Part shown: piece by piece, positions 26,167 through 34,328 of the stretch
Layout of the letters: each line of letters starts with the position of its first letter
Position numbering within the stretch: position 1 is the first letter of the stretch
Source of the DNA: a virus
DNA length: 64,000 nucleotides
Direction: 5' to 3' (one strand)
IMG/VR virus record: IMGVR_UViG_3300038361_000164
Location: 1-64,000 of that record
Made by a program: the position numbers and the translations under genes
The notes under the pieces: generated by a model
Told to the model about the DNA's origin: nothing
The model's input: only the letters and a program-made list of their open reading frames with translations
Databases searched by the model: none

Positions 26167-26744
26167 TATAACTCCTTTCTTGTGCACAAAGTTACAGCGT
26201 TGTGATTATTAGCCTCTACAACTGTATAATCTCAACAAGTATTAAACCATTTTTCTTTGAATATTATATTTCAGGGTTTATATTTATATTTTTTTTGCCA
26301 CTTATTGTGGATGCCGCCTTCTAAAATAAAGGCTTTATTTGAACTATTATCAAATAATTTTATGAGAGAAGGTAAATTATTATAATGATTGCAAACATCT
26401 ATATGAACTAATCCCAGATCTTCGGTTATAAGTTCTTTAAGTTTGTTTTCCGTTCCTTTGACTACTGCTCATTCACAAACTAAATTTGCTTTTTCTAAAT
26501 TAGAAATAGTTATTTTAAAATTGGCGTGTGTTTTTGCGTAAGGAGGCTCTATATATTCAGATTCAAAAGAATCTATAGTTATAATCTTACTTTTAGCTGC
26601 TAGTGCTTTCCCTATGAGAATAGCACTAGCACCCTGTTGTGTACCGATTTCAATTACTAATTTAGGATTAGTATTTTTGACAAAATCAATGATTTTAGTT
26701 TGTAAATGTGAGTTGGAATATGACGTGGTAAATACAGTAGACAT
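26166..26744 (-). CDS. Class I methyltransferase-like protein (192 aa, TGA=Trp)
   Basis: Start at ATG 26744 (MSTVFTTSYS). KLVIEIGTQQGASAILIGKAL and IITIDSFE form a SAM-binding loop. TGA=Trp at 26469-71 and later (KPWNII, TCWDYT). Ends TRKEL at TAA 26166. Stop and downstream start overlap by one base (TAATG). Possibly an O-methyltransferase of the glycan; the catalytic site is unclear. Confidence 0.65.
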
Positions 26745-27166
26745 TAAAAGTCCTCCCGTAATTCTACCCAATTGTTCTCAAAGTCTTGTATAAATATATT
26801 AAACCAACCTTTTGGATTTTTATACTTATGTACTATGACATAAGCTGGTAAAACTTTTAAAAATTCCTCTCTACTACCCTTAGCACCTGTATGAAGACAA
26901 ACGTGATTTATGCCTTGTCTGTTGAATTGCCAAGTTCCGACATTTCCAGAGCCTTTGTGAAATTGATGAATTTCTATGTCAGGTGTGTCCGTGTCAGTGA
27001 GGGTATATCTGTGTATGGTTGCAACGTCATCTATATTAAACAAAGCTTTAGAAATTGTAGAATCAAGTTCGCTTTCCCAGATACAGGTATATCCTACAAT
27101 TTTACACCAAAATTCTTCAAATAAAAGTATGTTGTTTGTTATCCAACCAATGTGATCTATGTGCAT
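26744..27166 (-). CDS. VOC (glyoxalase/bleomycin-resistance fold) protein
   Basis: 140 residues. MHIDHIGWITNNI at the start and GINHVCLHTG (about residues 81-90), with FNIFIQDFENNWVELRED at the end, match the paired beta-alpha-beta-beta-beta VOC module and its His/Glu metal ligands. Such proteins appear in sugar and polyketide clusters as epimerases or lyases. All Trp are TGG. Substrate unknown. Confidence 0.75.
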   Translation of the reverse strand: MHIDHIGWITNNILLFEEFWCKIVGYTCIWESELDSTISKALFNIDDVATIHRYTLTDTDTPDIEIHQFHKGSGNVGTWQFNRQGINHVCLHTGAKGSREEFLKVLPAYVIVHKYKNPKGWFNIFIQDFENNWVELREDF

Positions 27167-27178
27167 AATTTATTGCTC

Positions 27179-27844
27179 CTAGTTGTTTATCCATAAGGTT
27201 TGCTGTCCATCCAATAATAGCGTCCAACCGTGGTCAAAAAGCCACTCCCTAGCTAAACGAGGTTTTCCGCCCCCGGCTAAGTTGTTGTCATCTATTAATA
27301 TAACGGACTGATCTGTTAATTTATCGATTGCTGCTTCCAACTCCTTCAAACAATGTTCTTGACAAGGGTTAATAATATCACTATGAAATTGAACAATATT
27401 GTCATCAGAAAGAACGCAATCGAATCCACCAGGAAGATCTTCCATAGGATAATCAAAACTATCTAAATATAATAAATCTATTTGATGTTCGCAATTGTTT
27501 AAATATTCTACTGAGTCCATAAAAACATATTCTACATAATCATATTGCTTTGTAAATCTTTTTACTCGATTTAAATGCTCCTGAACATTATCAACTGTAA
27601 TTAACTTTCCACCTAATAGATTGATAGTTTCGGCAAAAAGAGCAGTAGACATGCCACCACCCCAATCATTTTCCTCACGCTGACATCCGGTTTCTACTAT
27701 TAGCTTCCCATTGCGTTGATAAAATAAGTTTAAAGCAGCTTTCATAGTAGGATACCTACCATCAAGCTGATTGTATTTATTAAAAAAATCTGTGTTTCTA
27801 ACGTATAAAAACTTTTTTATAGCGTCTGTAAGTACGTTTTCCAT
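27179..27844 (-). CDS. Class I SAM-dependent methyltransferase (FkbM/MT24-like)
   Basis: 221 residues. GKLIVETGCQREENDWGGGMSTALFAE is the SAM loop, GGKLITVDN the acidic strand, LLYLDSFDY the central Asp motif, and SVILIDDNNLAGGGKPRL a late motif. It could methylate a sugar. It overlaps the next gene's end by 28 nt. No TGA codons. Ends TAG. Confidence 0.75.
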   Translation of the reverse strand: MENVLTDAIKKFLYVRNTDFFNKYNQLDGRYPTMKAALNLFYQRNGKLIVETGCQREENDWGGGMSTALFAETINLLGGKLITVDNVQEHLNRVKRFTKQYDYVEYVFMDSVEYLNNCEHQIDLLYLDSFDYPMEDLPGGFDCVLSDDNIVQFHSDIINPCQEHCLKELEAAIDKLTDQSVILIDDNNLAGGGKPRLAREWLFDHGWTLLLDGQQTLWINN

Positions 27845-28842
27845 TGTGTTTGTATGGTTTCTTGTCCAAAATATTGTAAAGCAGTAGCTCTACCATTTGC
27901 TCCTATTTCTCTAGCTAAGTCTATATCATTTAAAAGCAAGTCACAATATTTTCGTAATTGATCCACATCGTCGCTAATAAATCCGTTAATACTGTTTCGT
28001 ATAATTGTATCTATTTCATACAATCCACTAACTCCTAGGTATTGAGCATTTCCATGCACAGGTCCCAAAGCTATAACTGGAATCCCGGTCATTAAAGCTT
28101 CAATAAAGTTTAAAGTATAGCTCGCAGGATGTGTGCCTGTATAAAAATAAGCTCTATTATTTCTCATTTCAGCTTTTAATTGCTCAAAGGAAACTTTACC
28201 AGGAGAGAATTCTAAATGCTCATTTCCAGGTCCAAACAATATTCTTGGTACACTTTTAGTAACTTCATCATAAATAGGAAAATTACAATGAGGTGTACGC
28301 TGTTGCATTGATTGATTAAAAGTAACAATTCTTTTATTTTTACCATTCCAGTTTTTATATTCTTCTGGATCTTTGTAAAAACGAATTAGTGCATCACCTC
28401 CTAAGTATCCAGGAATATTCATTTCGTTTGGAGAATACCTTACGATTTTTAATCCCTGCTCTCTAAAAGGTCTAAGCTCTGCTTCAGTGTTAGTAATAGA
28501 TTGTCCTATGGTTCTCCATATCACAACTTTATGCTTCATAGCTTCCCAGTTTCCTGAAATCCATCTAGGAATGTGCATTACAATAACACAATCAAACATA
28601 TCTACAAATTCTTTAGTTAATCTATCTTTCCCATCTACCGCTCCTTGACAAAGCGTATGATACATGTCTAAATGCTTTTGCTCATACTCAATGTTTAAAA
28701 GTCCGGGACGTAAAGTAGCGTCTCCAGGATTTTTTGGCTCTACATACGCGCCAGGAGAAAAGACATAATGTCCCATCCCAGTTAAAAGTTTTACTTCGTC
28801 ATACTCTAGAATACTGTGACAACTTAAATATAATATTTTCAT
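27817..28842 (-). CDS. GT4-like glycosyltransferase
   Basis: 341 residues. The GT-B C-terminal signature RAYFYTGTHPASYTLNFIEALMTGIPVIALG is followed by NGFISDDVDQLRKYCDLLLND and REIGANGRATALQYF. The N-terminus MKILYLSCHSILEYDEV is a Rossmann start. No in-frame TGA. Overlaps its neighbours. It transfers a sugar in the same pathway as GMD and the aminotransferase. Confidence 0.8.
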   Translation of the reverse strand: MKILYLSCHSILEYDEVKLLTGMGHYVFSPGAYVEPKNPGDATLRPGLLNIEYEQKHLDMYHTLCQGAVDGKDRLTKEFVDMFDCVIVMHIPRWISGNWEAMKHKVVIWRTIGQSITNTEAELRPFREQGLKIVRYSPNEMNIPGYLGGDALIRFYKDPEEYKNWNGKNKRIVTFNQSMQQRTPHCNFPIYDEVTKSVPRILFGPGNEHLEFSPGKVSFEQLKAEMRNNRAYFYTGTHPASYTLNFIEALMTGIPVIALGPVHGNAQYLGVSGLYEIDTIIRNSINGFISDDVDQLRKYCDLLLNDIDLAREIGANGRATALQYFGQETIQTQWKTYLQTL

Positions 28843-29813
28843 TACGACTGTAACCTCGCTAGATCGGAGTCTACCATTTTTATTACAAGTTCTTTAAAAC
28901 TAACTTTAGGAGACCATCCAAGTTCCTGTCTTGCAAAAGCAGAATCGCCTCTTAAAACATTTACTTCTGCAGGACGCATAAATCTTGGATCTTGTTTTAT
29001 ACAATGACGCCAGGTTTCATACCCAATGTGTGTAAACGCGACATCTAAGAAATCTTTAATTGAGTGGGATTTTCCAGTAGCTATTACAAAATCTGTAGGC
29101 TCCTTTTGCTGTAACATCGCCCACATTGCTTTTACATATTCAGGTGCATATCCCCAATCACGTCTAGCTTCAAGATTGCCTAAAGTTATGTGATTTTGAA
29201 TACCCAATCTTATCTTTGCAACACCGTCTGATATTTTTCTAGTAACAAATTCTAATCCACGTCTTTCTGATTCGTGATTAAATAAAATGCCACAACAGTT
29301 ATACATTCCATACGATTCTCTATAATTTACTGTAATATGATGACCGTAAAGTTTAGAAACCCCATAAGGCGATCTTGGACTAAAGGGAGTAGTTTCATCC
29401 ATTAACTCTGTTGTTTGGTTTCCAAACATTTCTGATGAGCTAGCTTGGTAAAACTTTATTTTTTTATTGGTATCAAACTCTCTAATCGCTTCCAACATTC
29501 TTAACACACCTAATCCTGTAACATCACTTGTCTGTTCTGGAGTGTTCCAGCTTTCACCAACAAAAGATTGAGAGGCTAAGTTGTATATTTCGTCGGGATC
29601 GCATACCTTTAAAGCTCTTAGGAGTGAATTTTGGTCTGTCAAATCACCTTGTATAAAAGTAATTTTTTCTTCCAAATGTGCGGTATTTGTTCTATTTTTT
29701 GTGGAAGCTCTACGTTCTAAACCAAAAACTTCATAATTTTTGGTTAATAAAAAATCAGCTAAATGGCTTCCATCCATTCCATTTATGCCTGTAATTAAAG
29801 CACGTTTACTCAT
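28842..29813 (-). CDS. gmd: GDP-mannose 4,6-dehydratase
   Basis: 323 residues, short-chain dehydrogenase. NAD-binding GINGMDGSHLADFL (about 7-20), the catalytic SSSEMFGNQ region, and the SPYGVSKLYGH YxxxK pair are diagnostic; SFVGESWNTPEQT is a GMD signature. It converts GDP-mannose to GDP-4-keto-6-deoxymannose, the precursor of fucose, rhamnose or perosamine. Only TGG for Trp. The start overlaps the upstream gene's stop by 8 nt. Confidence 0.93.
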   Translation of the reverse strand: MSKRALITGINGMDGSHLADFLLTKNYEVFGLERRASTKNRTNTAHLEEKITFIQGDLTDQNSLLRALKVCDPDEIYNLASQSFVGESWNTPEQTSDVTGLGVLRMLEAIREFDTNKKIKFYQASSSEMFGNQTTELMDETTPFSPRSPYGVSKLYGHHITVNYRESYGMYNCCGILFNHESERRGLEFVTRKISDGVAKIRLGIQNHITLGNLEARRDWGYAPEYVKAMWAMLQQKEPTDFVIATGKSHSIKDFLDVAFTHIGYETWRHCIKQDPRFMRPAEVNVLRGDSAFARQELGWSPKVSFKELVIKMVDSDLARLQS

Positions 29814-31428
29814 TCGTATTGTTGGTTAAGGCTACCCATTGTTCTTTAATGGAATCAATGTGTACTTGTTGTTTAATAATTTCTTTGCCCAATAAAGCTT
29901 GAGCCTTATAATAAGCATAATTTTCTTTTAATTCAAGCAATTGTTTAGCTGCATGTGCCACATCCGGTTCGTACTGTTCTCCAACTTTAATTTCTCTCGT
30001 AATATTGCCAGAGTATCTAGCTGTCGAAGCTTCATGGCTGTTAACCCATAAAATACCTGGAACATCTATTAAATCAAGATGTGCTGTGTTTCTACTCAAT
30101 ATTACAGGTATTCCGCAAAGCAAAGCTTGTCTTGGTGTGACACTATATCCTTCCCCTGCGGAGATAAATATATAAGCACTTAAATTTTTCCACCAAGCTA
30201 AATAGTCTTCAAAAATGAGAGTTTCATTTTGAAAACTAATATTTTTTGAATCTAGAGCAAGTATGCTTTCTAAATGTTCTACCATTTCTGGAGTGTTAAC
30301 AAAATCCCTGGAGTGTATAGCAAGAAAATCATTTTCGCTTTTCATTACATTAAAGCTCTCAATAATTTTATCTACTTTTTTACGTTCCCATAGTCCGCCA
30401 GAATAACCAAAAGTTATTTTGTCCGTAGGTGGGTTATTTTCTAAAATTGAATAGTGTGCTATGTGCTCTAACTTGTCGATAGTGGCTTTTGGATATTCTT
30501 TTTGTAAATGTTCATGTAGCCAACTATTAGTTATAACTGTATGGTCGAACATTTCAATCAATGGTTGCAATAAATCAACTCCAGTACTTTCCCACATAAG
30601 GTAAAAATAGGATTCTATGTTATATTTGTTTTTTAAATCTTCAAGCACACGTCTTGTATGCGTAAATATGTTTTCTGCAATGTCTATGCCGGAAACATGT
30701 ATAAATTTAGCATTTTTGTATTTCTCAGGATTTTCTGCATGTGCATTTTCTAAAGTCAAATATAACTTTAACCATTCAAAATCTTTGATATGTCTGTTTA
30801 AATTCTCTTGGGAAAAATCATCTATAGTTTGTAGAAATCTGAAATGCTGTCCAATACGATCATATGCTCTGTAAAATGACACGTTTTTAAAATTACGAAA
30901 AACGTTATCATATAAATTAAACATATGTGCTCCCAGACCATCTTCTCTTAAATAAAAACCATACATAATAATTGGAGTATCCAACCCGTCCTTAACAGGC
31001 AATAGGTGGTCGATATTAATATTTTTAATATGTTCCATTATATCCAATTCACAGGTTTTAACTTCAAATCCTTTTATCTTTAGTTGTTCAAATTTAGAGG
31101 GAGTTTCTTCAAGTGCAGCCATTAATCCTTGAGGTTTTACCAAATCTTTAGGATATCTTGGGGAAATAACGGCATGGACAATTCCATGAAATTGTGTTTC
31201 TTCGTATAAAGAAGTCACAGTTGTAAATTCTAGTTCAGTTTTATTAGCTGATAAAAAAATTTCTGTGGTTATGGGGGAAATAATGCGGTTGCCCCAAACT
31301 AATGTTAGAGTAGTGTTTATATCGTATGGAGTGTTATATGTGACCCTTACTTTATATATGCCGCTTGAGTTAACGTTTTTAACGTCGTGTAGTGTAACAA
31401 TTTTTTGTTGTGGGGTTTCTCTTATCAT
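29806..31428 (-). CDS. GT4 glycosyltransferase with long N-terminal region
   Basis: 540 residues. The N-terminal 115 or so residues (VTYNTPYDINTTLTLVWGN) are beta-rich, perhaps a carbohydrate-binding or Ig-like module. The GT-B part has ITFGYSGGLWERKKVDKIIESF, SAYIFISAGEGYSVTPRQALLCGIPVILS and a C-terminal helix. No in-frame TGA. It is the first gene of the glycan module after the replication cluster. Function: sugar transfer, possibly on a virion protein. Confidence 0.8.
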   Translation of the reverse strand: MIRETPQQKIVTLHDVKNVNSSGIYKVRVTYNTPYDINTTLTLVWGNRIISPITTEIFLSANKTELEFTTVTSLYEETQFHGIVHAVISPRYPKDLVKPQGLMAALEETPSKFEQLKIKGFEVKTCELDIMEHIKNINIDHLLPVKDGLDTPIIMYGFYLREDGLGAHMFNLYDNVFRNFKNVSFYRAYDRIGQHFRFLQTIDDFSQENLNRHIKDFEWLKLYLTLENAHAENPEKYKNAKFIHVSGIDIAENIFTHTRRVLEDLKNKYNIESYFYLMWESTGVDLLQPLIEMFDHTVITNSWLHEHLQKEYPKATIDKLEHIAHYSILENNPPTDKITFGYSGGLWERKKVDKIIESFNVMKSENDFLAIHSRDFVNTPEMVEHLESILALDSKNISFQNETLIFEDYLAWWKNLSAYIFISAGEGYSVTPRQALLCGIPVILSRNTAHLDLIDVPGILWVNSHEASTARYSGNITREIKVGEQYEPDVAHAAKQLLELKENYAYYKAQALLGKEIIKQQVHIDSIKEQWVALTNNTNE

Positions 31429-31446
31429 AATAAATTAATGTTTAAA

Positions 31447-31478
31447 GTTAGAGGAGAGCACAAGGCTCCCCTCTTAAC
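31447..31478. terminator. Stem-loop between the glycan and recombination operons
   Basis: GTTAGAGGAGAGC (31447-31459) pairs with GCTCCCCTCTTAAC (31465-31478) with a small bulge. On the minus strand it follows the DUF669-like gene and is followed by CTTTAAACATTAATTTATT, only a weak U-tract. Probably a partial terminator or a 3'-end stabiliser. Confidence 0.5.
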
Positions 31479-31489
31479 GTGTTTAAATA

Positions 31490-31954
31490 TTATTCAAACA
31501 ATGCTTGTTTGCCTCCAGACGCAACTTGCGTCTCGCCAACATCAGCACCACCGCTAGCACCACCTTCTATAGCTTTCCATTTCGCTATTGAAGTTTGTGG
31601 TTTGCCGTTAGTTCCTTTCGCTGTTTCTGCCCATGCTGAAACTGTTTTGCCCTTTATGTCCTTAGCAATCATCTCTGGAGTTACGTCTTCGCTGTTTATT
31701 AACTCGCTTCCGCAAGCGCTTAAAAACGAAACTAAAAATCCCGCTGATGCATCCGTCATAACAAAGTTATTCCAGATCTTTCGACCGGAAAACTTACCTG
31801 ATATAATATCAAAGGTTGTGGCAACCATTACATTACCGGTAGATGCTGTTTTGATTTTTGTTTCGCTAACTTTTAATTCGTAACGAGCATCTGGAATAGG
31901 CGCGTATTCGCCTGTTTTCATATTTGCTTTCTTATCTTTTAAGTTTAAACCCAT
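31490..31954 (-). CDS. DUF669-like putative single-strand DNA-binding protein
   Basis: 154 residues. A compact beta-rich body (GEYAPIPDARYELKVSETKIKT, DIISGKFSGRKIWNNFV) and a Gly/Ala-rich C-terminal region ending in an acidic/aromatic tip (QALFE), like SSB tails. DUF669 proteins usually sit next to a Sak4/RecA-like ATPase, as here (4 nt apart). Leader AACCAAATAAAAAC. The Gly-rich linker spans about residues 134-148. Confidence 0.7.
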   Translation of the reverse strand: MGLNLKDKKANMKTGEYAPIPDARYELKVSETKIKTASTGNVMVATTFDIISGKFSGRKIWNNFVMTDASAGFLVSFLSACGSELINSEDVTPEMIAKDIKGKTVSAWAETAKGTNGKPQTSIAKWKAIEGGASGGADVGETQVASGGKQALFE

Positions 31955-31958
31955 GTTT

Positions 31959-32897
31959 TTATTTGGTTTCTGGTTTTAGTTCTTCTTTTAAATCTTTAAT
32001 GAATAAATCGGCTTCGTCTTTTCTTAGATCGAGCATACTCTCGATAGAGTAGTCCTCTACTAATTTTACCGATAAAATCTGACTATCACACTGTGCTGCA
32101 AGCTCACTAAGTTCACTTAGTTGTTCTGACGTGATGCCAGCTGTTACAAGTTCATTATCATTTAGCACAGCTTTAACAGTTCTTTCTCTCATTTCATTAA
32201 GAGCTTCTCTTTGTGTAATAACAACTGGAGCTCGTTCCAATCCTTCTATGCCGATAGCATTTGTAAGAATTTTGTAGGTGAAAGGAAAATCTTTATCTTT
32301 TGGTAATCTGTTAGTTCTGTCTTTTTTAATGCGAGCCATTCTGTTACCTTCTTTTGTAACATACAACTCTAACACTATATCAAACATATGTGGAAGTTTT
32401 TTAGGACCATCGGGTTTGGTTCCGATAGGTTTCATAAATTCAGCCTGATCGTATTCAACTTTTAATCCTTCAGTTACTATAATGTTCATATCTAAAGCTA
32501 ATAGCTTTCTTACCAACATTTGAGTTTCGGATTTGAAGTGCTTATAATCTTTCGGTTGAATTTCGTATTCTTCTACACCTAACATTGCTTTTTTACGTTT
32601 AACATAATTAGCTTCAATTTCATTATAAATGTTATTAAACGGATCAACTATAATTGTTTTAAAATCTTGAGGATCTTCGAGTAATTCTTCAATACCTGCC
32701 ATAACTTTTTTCGGATCGCAAGTATTCATTCTATGGAAATCAAATACTTCTCCATAATGATCTGTACCTTTTTCAGTATCTATCATTACAGGGTTAGGAA
32801 AATGAAGACTGGTAATTGTTTTGCCAGTTCCCGCTTCTCCATAAATATACATTTTTAGTCTTTCGGCCTTTTTCTCTGCTTTTTTAAATAAGCTCAT
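31959..32897 (-). CDS. Sak4-like RecA/AAA_24 recombination ATPase
   Basis: 312 residues from ATG 32897 (chosen over an upstream in-frame start at 33002 that would run into the exonuclease gene). Walker A GEAGTGKT (about residues 19-26) and Walker B FKTIIVDPFNN mark the ATPase core. Length and neighbours match Sak4-type single-strand annealing or recombination proteins, which act with an SSB. The C-terminal 70 residues are helical and acidic. Leader AAACCAAATATT. Confidence 0.75.
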   Translation of the reverse strand: MSLFKKAEKKAERLKMYIYGEAGTGKTITSLHFPNPVMIDTEKGTDHYGEVFDFHRMNTCDPKKVMAGIEELLEDPQDFKTIIVDPFNNIYNEIEANYVKRKKAMLGVEEYEIQPKDYKHFKSETQMLVRKLLALDMNIIVTEGLKVEYDQAEFMKPIGTKPDGPKKLPHMFDIVLELYVTKEGNRMARIKKDRTNRLPKDKDFPFTYKILTNAIGIEGLERAPVVITQREALNEMRERTVKAVLNDNELVTAGITSEQLSELSELAAQCDSQILSVKLVEDYSIESMLDLRKDEADLFIKDLKEELKPETK

Positions 32898-32898
32898 T

Positions 32899-33567
32899 TT
32901 AATATTTGGTTTTAGGCATATATTGTCTTTGTAAATCAAAAAGCTGATAAGTCGTTCTAGTATCAGCAGAACAGTAGTCAGCGATTCCTTGGATGTTTCC
33001 ATCTTTAAATGCTTGTTCTACATTTTCTGCTTTTATCTCACCCTCTTTAGGGGAAGGTATTCCCATCACTTCACAAGCGAGTCGTAGAGATACCATTTTA
33101 AACTTGTCCCAATCAGCTAACAACATGGCAACATCGTGATGCGGCCAGGCTGAAAATCTTTTTGTATTTAGAAAATTAGTGTTCGTAGGTTTTATTGTAT
33201 TAATCATCGAACGTACTTTAATAAATGGAACATCAAATCCTAAACCATTGTAACTTATATAAGTTCCATTAAACTTAGATATAATGCTCCAAAATTTGTC
33301 TAGAATTTGTGTCTCAGTGCCCACTAAAGCGGTTTCACCTTCTTGCATTTTTCCTGAGGTATTATTTTTGCGGTACATTCCTATACAAACAATCTCACCA
33401 AAGTAGGGATTAGTACCCATAGTCTTTCTTCTGAGCTCGTCTAATTCCTTTGGAGTGGTCGTCGAAGCGATGCGCCATTGCATCTTTTTTTCCAACTCCT
33501 CTTCCTGTATAATTGACAGGGGAGCTTGTTGCGGAATTGTTTCTATGTCGAAACAAATATGATCCAT
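32899..33567 (-). CDS. PolB-exonuclease-2-like 3'-5' exonuclease
   Basis: 222 residues, DnaQ superfamily: CFDIET (about 5-10), YISYNGLGFDVPFIKVR, and YCSADTRTTYQLF (DEDD-type carboxylates). PF10108-like. It would serve proofreading or DNA processing, adding to the exonuclease domain of the polymerase. It ends one base before the Sak4-like ATG. Leader TAACCAAAAATAAT. Confidence 0.8.
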   Translation of the reverse strand: MDHICFDIETIPQQAPLSIIQEEELEKKMQWRIASTTTPKELDELRRKTMGTNPYFGEIVCIGMYRKNNTSGKMQEGETALVGTETQILDKFWSIISKFNGTYISYNGLGFDVPFIKVRSMINTIKPTNTNFLNTKRFSAWPHHDVAMLLADWDKFKMVSLRLACEVMGIPSPKEGEIKAENVEQAFKDGNIQGIADYCSADTRTTYQLFDLQRQYMPKTKY

Positions 33568-33578
33568 ATTATTTTTGG

Positions 33579-34328
33579 TTATAGTGTCAAATAATTCTTT
33601 TGCGGAGCGATGTGCAATTTATCCAGATATGATGGAAAATACTCCCTAAATAAGGAATTTACCAATTCTGGAGAATTAGTGTTTTCGGACAGATGTCCGA
33701 CAGTTACCCACTTAAGCTCGTCTAAGTTTAAACTATTTAAAAATTCCATAGTTTGTGTGTTACTTAGATGCCCAAAAGGGCTCGCAATTCGCTCCTTAAG
33801 TAGGACAGTGTAGTCTTCATGTTTCCATAGTAGTTCTTCTGAGTAATCGGCTTCAATAAAATAGGCGTCACATCCAGCGACACACACTTGCATTAACTTA
33901 CTAATGCTTCCGGTGTCTGTTATATACGCAAATCTCTTATCACCCTCTTTAATTATAAATCCAACACTTGCTTTAGAATCATGTTGTGTGCTAAAAGCGG
34001 TGATTGTTAAATCGCCTACAATAACTTGTTCCCCTCCCTCTATGTGAGAAAGAATGGCACATTTTTTAAATATTGTAGGTTTAACGAGATAAGATTGCTT
34101 CGGCATGAACACTGCACATTGTGATTTTCTGGCAAGTATCCCTGCCCCTGTCACGTGATCACCGTGTTCATGTGTAATAAATAACGCTTTCGGAACGAGT
34201 GCTTCGCCGTATGCTTCTACTATTTTTTTATAACTGACTCCAGCATCTATTGTGATAACAGTTCCAGTGTCAGATTCTATTACAGTACAATTACCCTTAC
34301 TACTGCTGTATAAGAAATTGATTTTCAT
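33579..34328 (-). CDS. Metallo-beta-lactamase-fold hydrolase (YycJ-like)
   Basis: 249 residues from ATG 34328 (TAATG overlap with the primase gene). THEHGDHVTGAG (about 51-62) is the HxHxDH metal motif, and TDTG, SPFGHLSN and GHLSEN supply the later ligands. YycJ/WalJ-like proteins are exonuclease-like DNases in Bacillota. Here it probably trims DNA or processes ends during recombination (inference). Confidence 0.8.
   Translation of the reverse strand: MKINFLYSSSKGNCTVIESDTGTVITIDAGVSYKKIVEAYGEALVPKALFITHEHGDHVTGAGILARKSQCAVFMPKQSYLVKPTIFKKCAILSHIEGGEQVIVGDLTITAFSTQHDSKASVGFIIKEGDKRFAYITDTGSISKLMQVCVAGCDAYFIEADYSEELLWKHEDYTVLLKERIASPFGHLSNTQTMEFLNSLNLDELKWVTVGHLSENTNSPELVNSLFREYFPSYLDKLHIAPQKNYLTL

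Noticed and set aside
25703-26212. Plus-strand 169-aa protein
   Set aside because: Antisense shadow of the DegT aminotransferase, whose motifs are clear on the minus strand.
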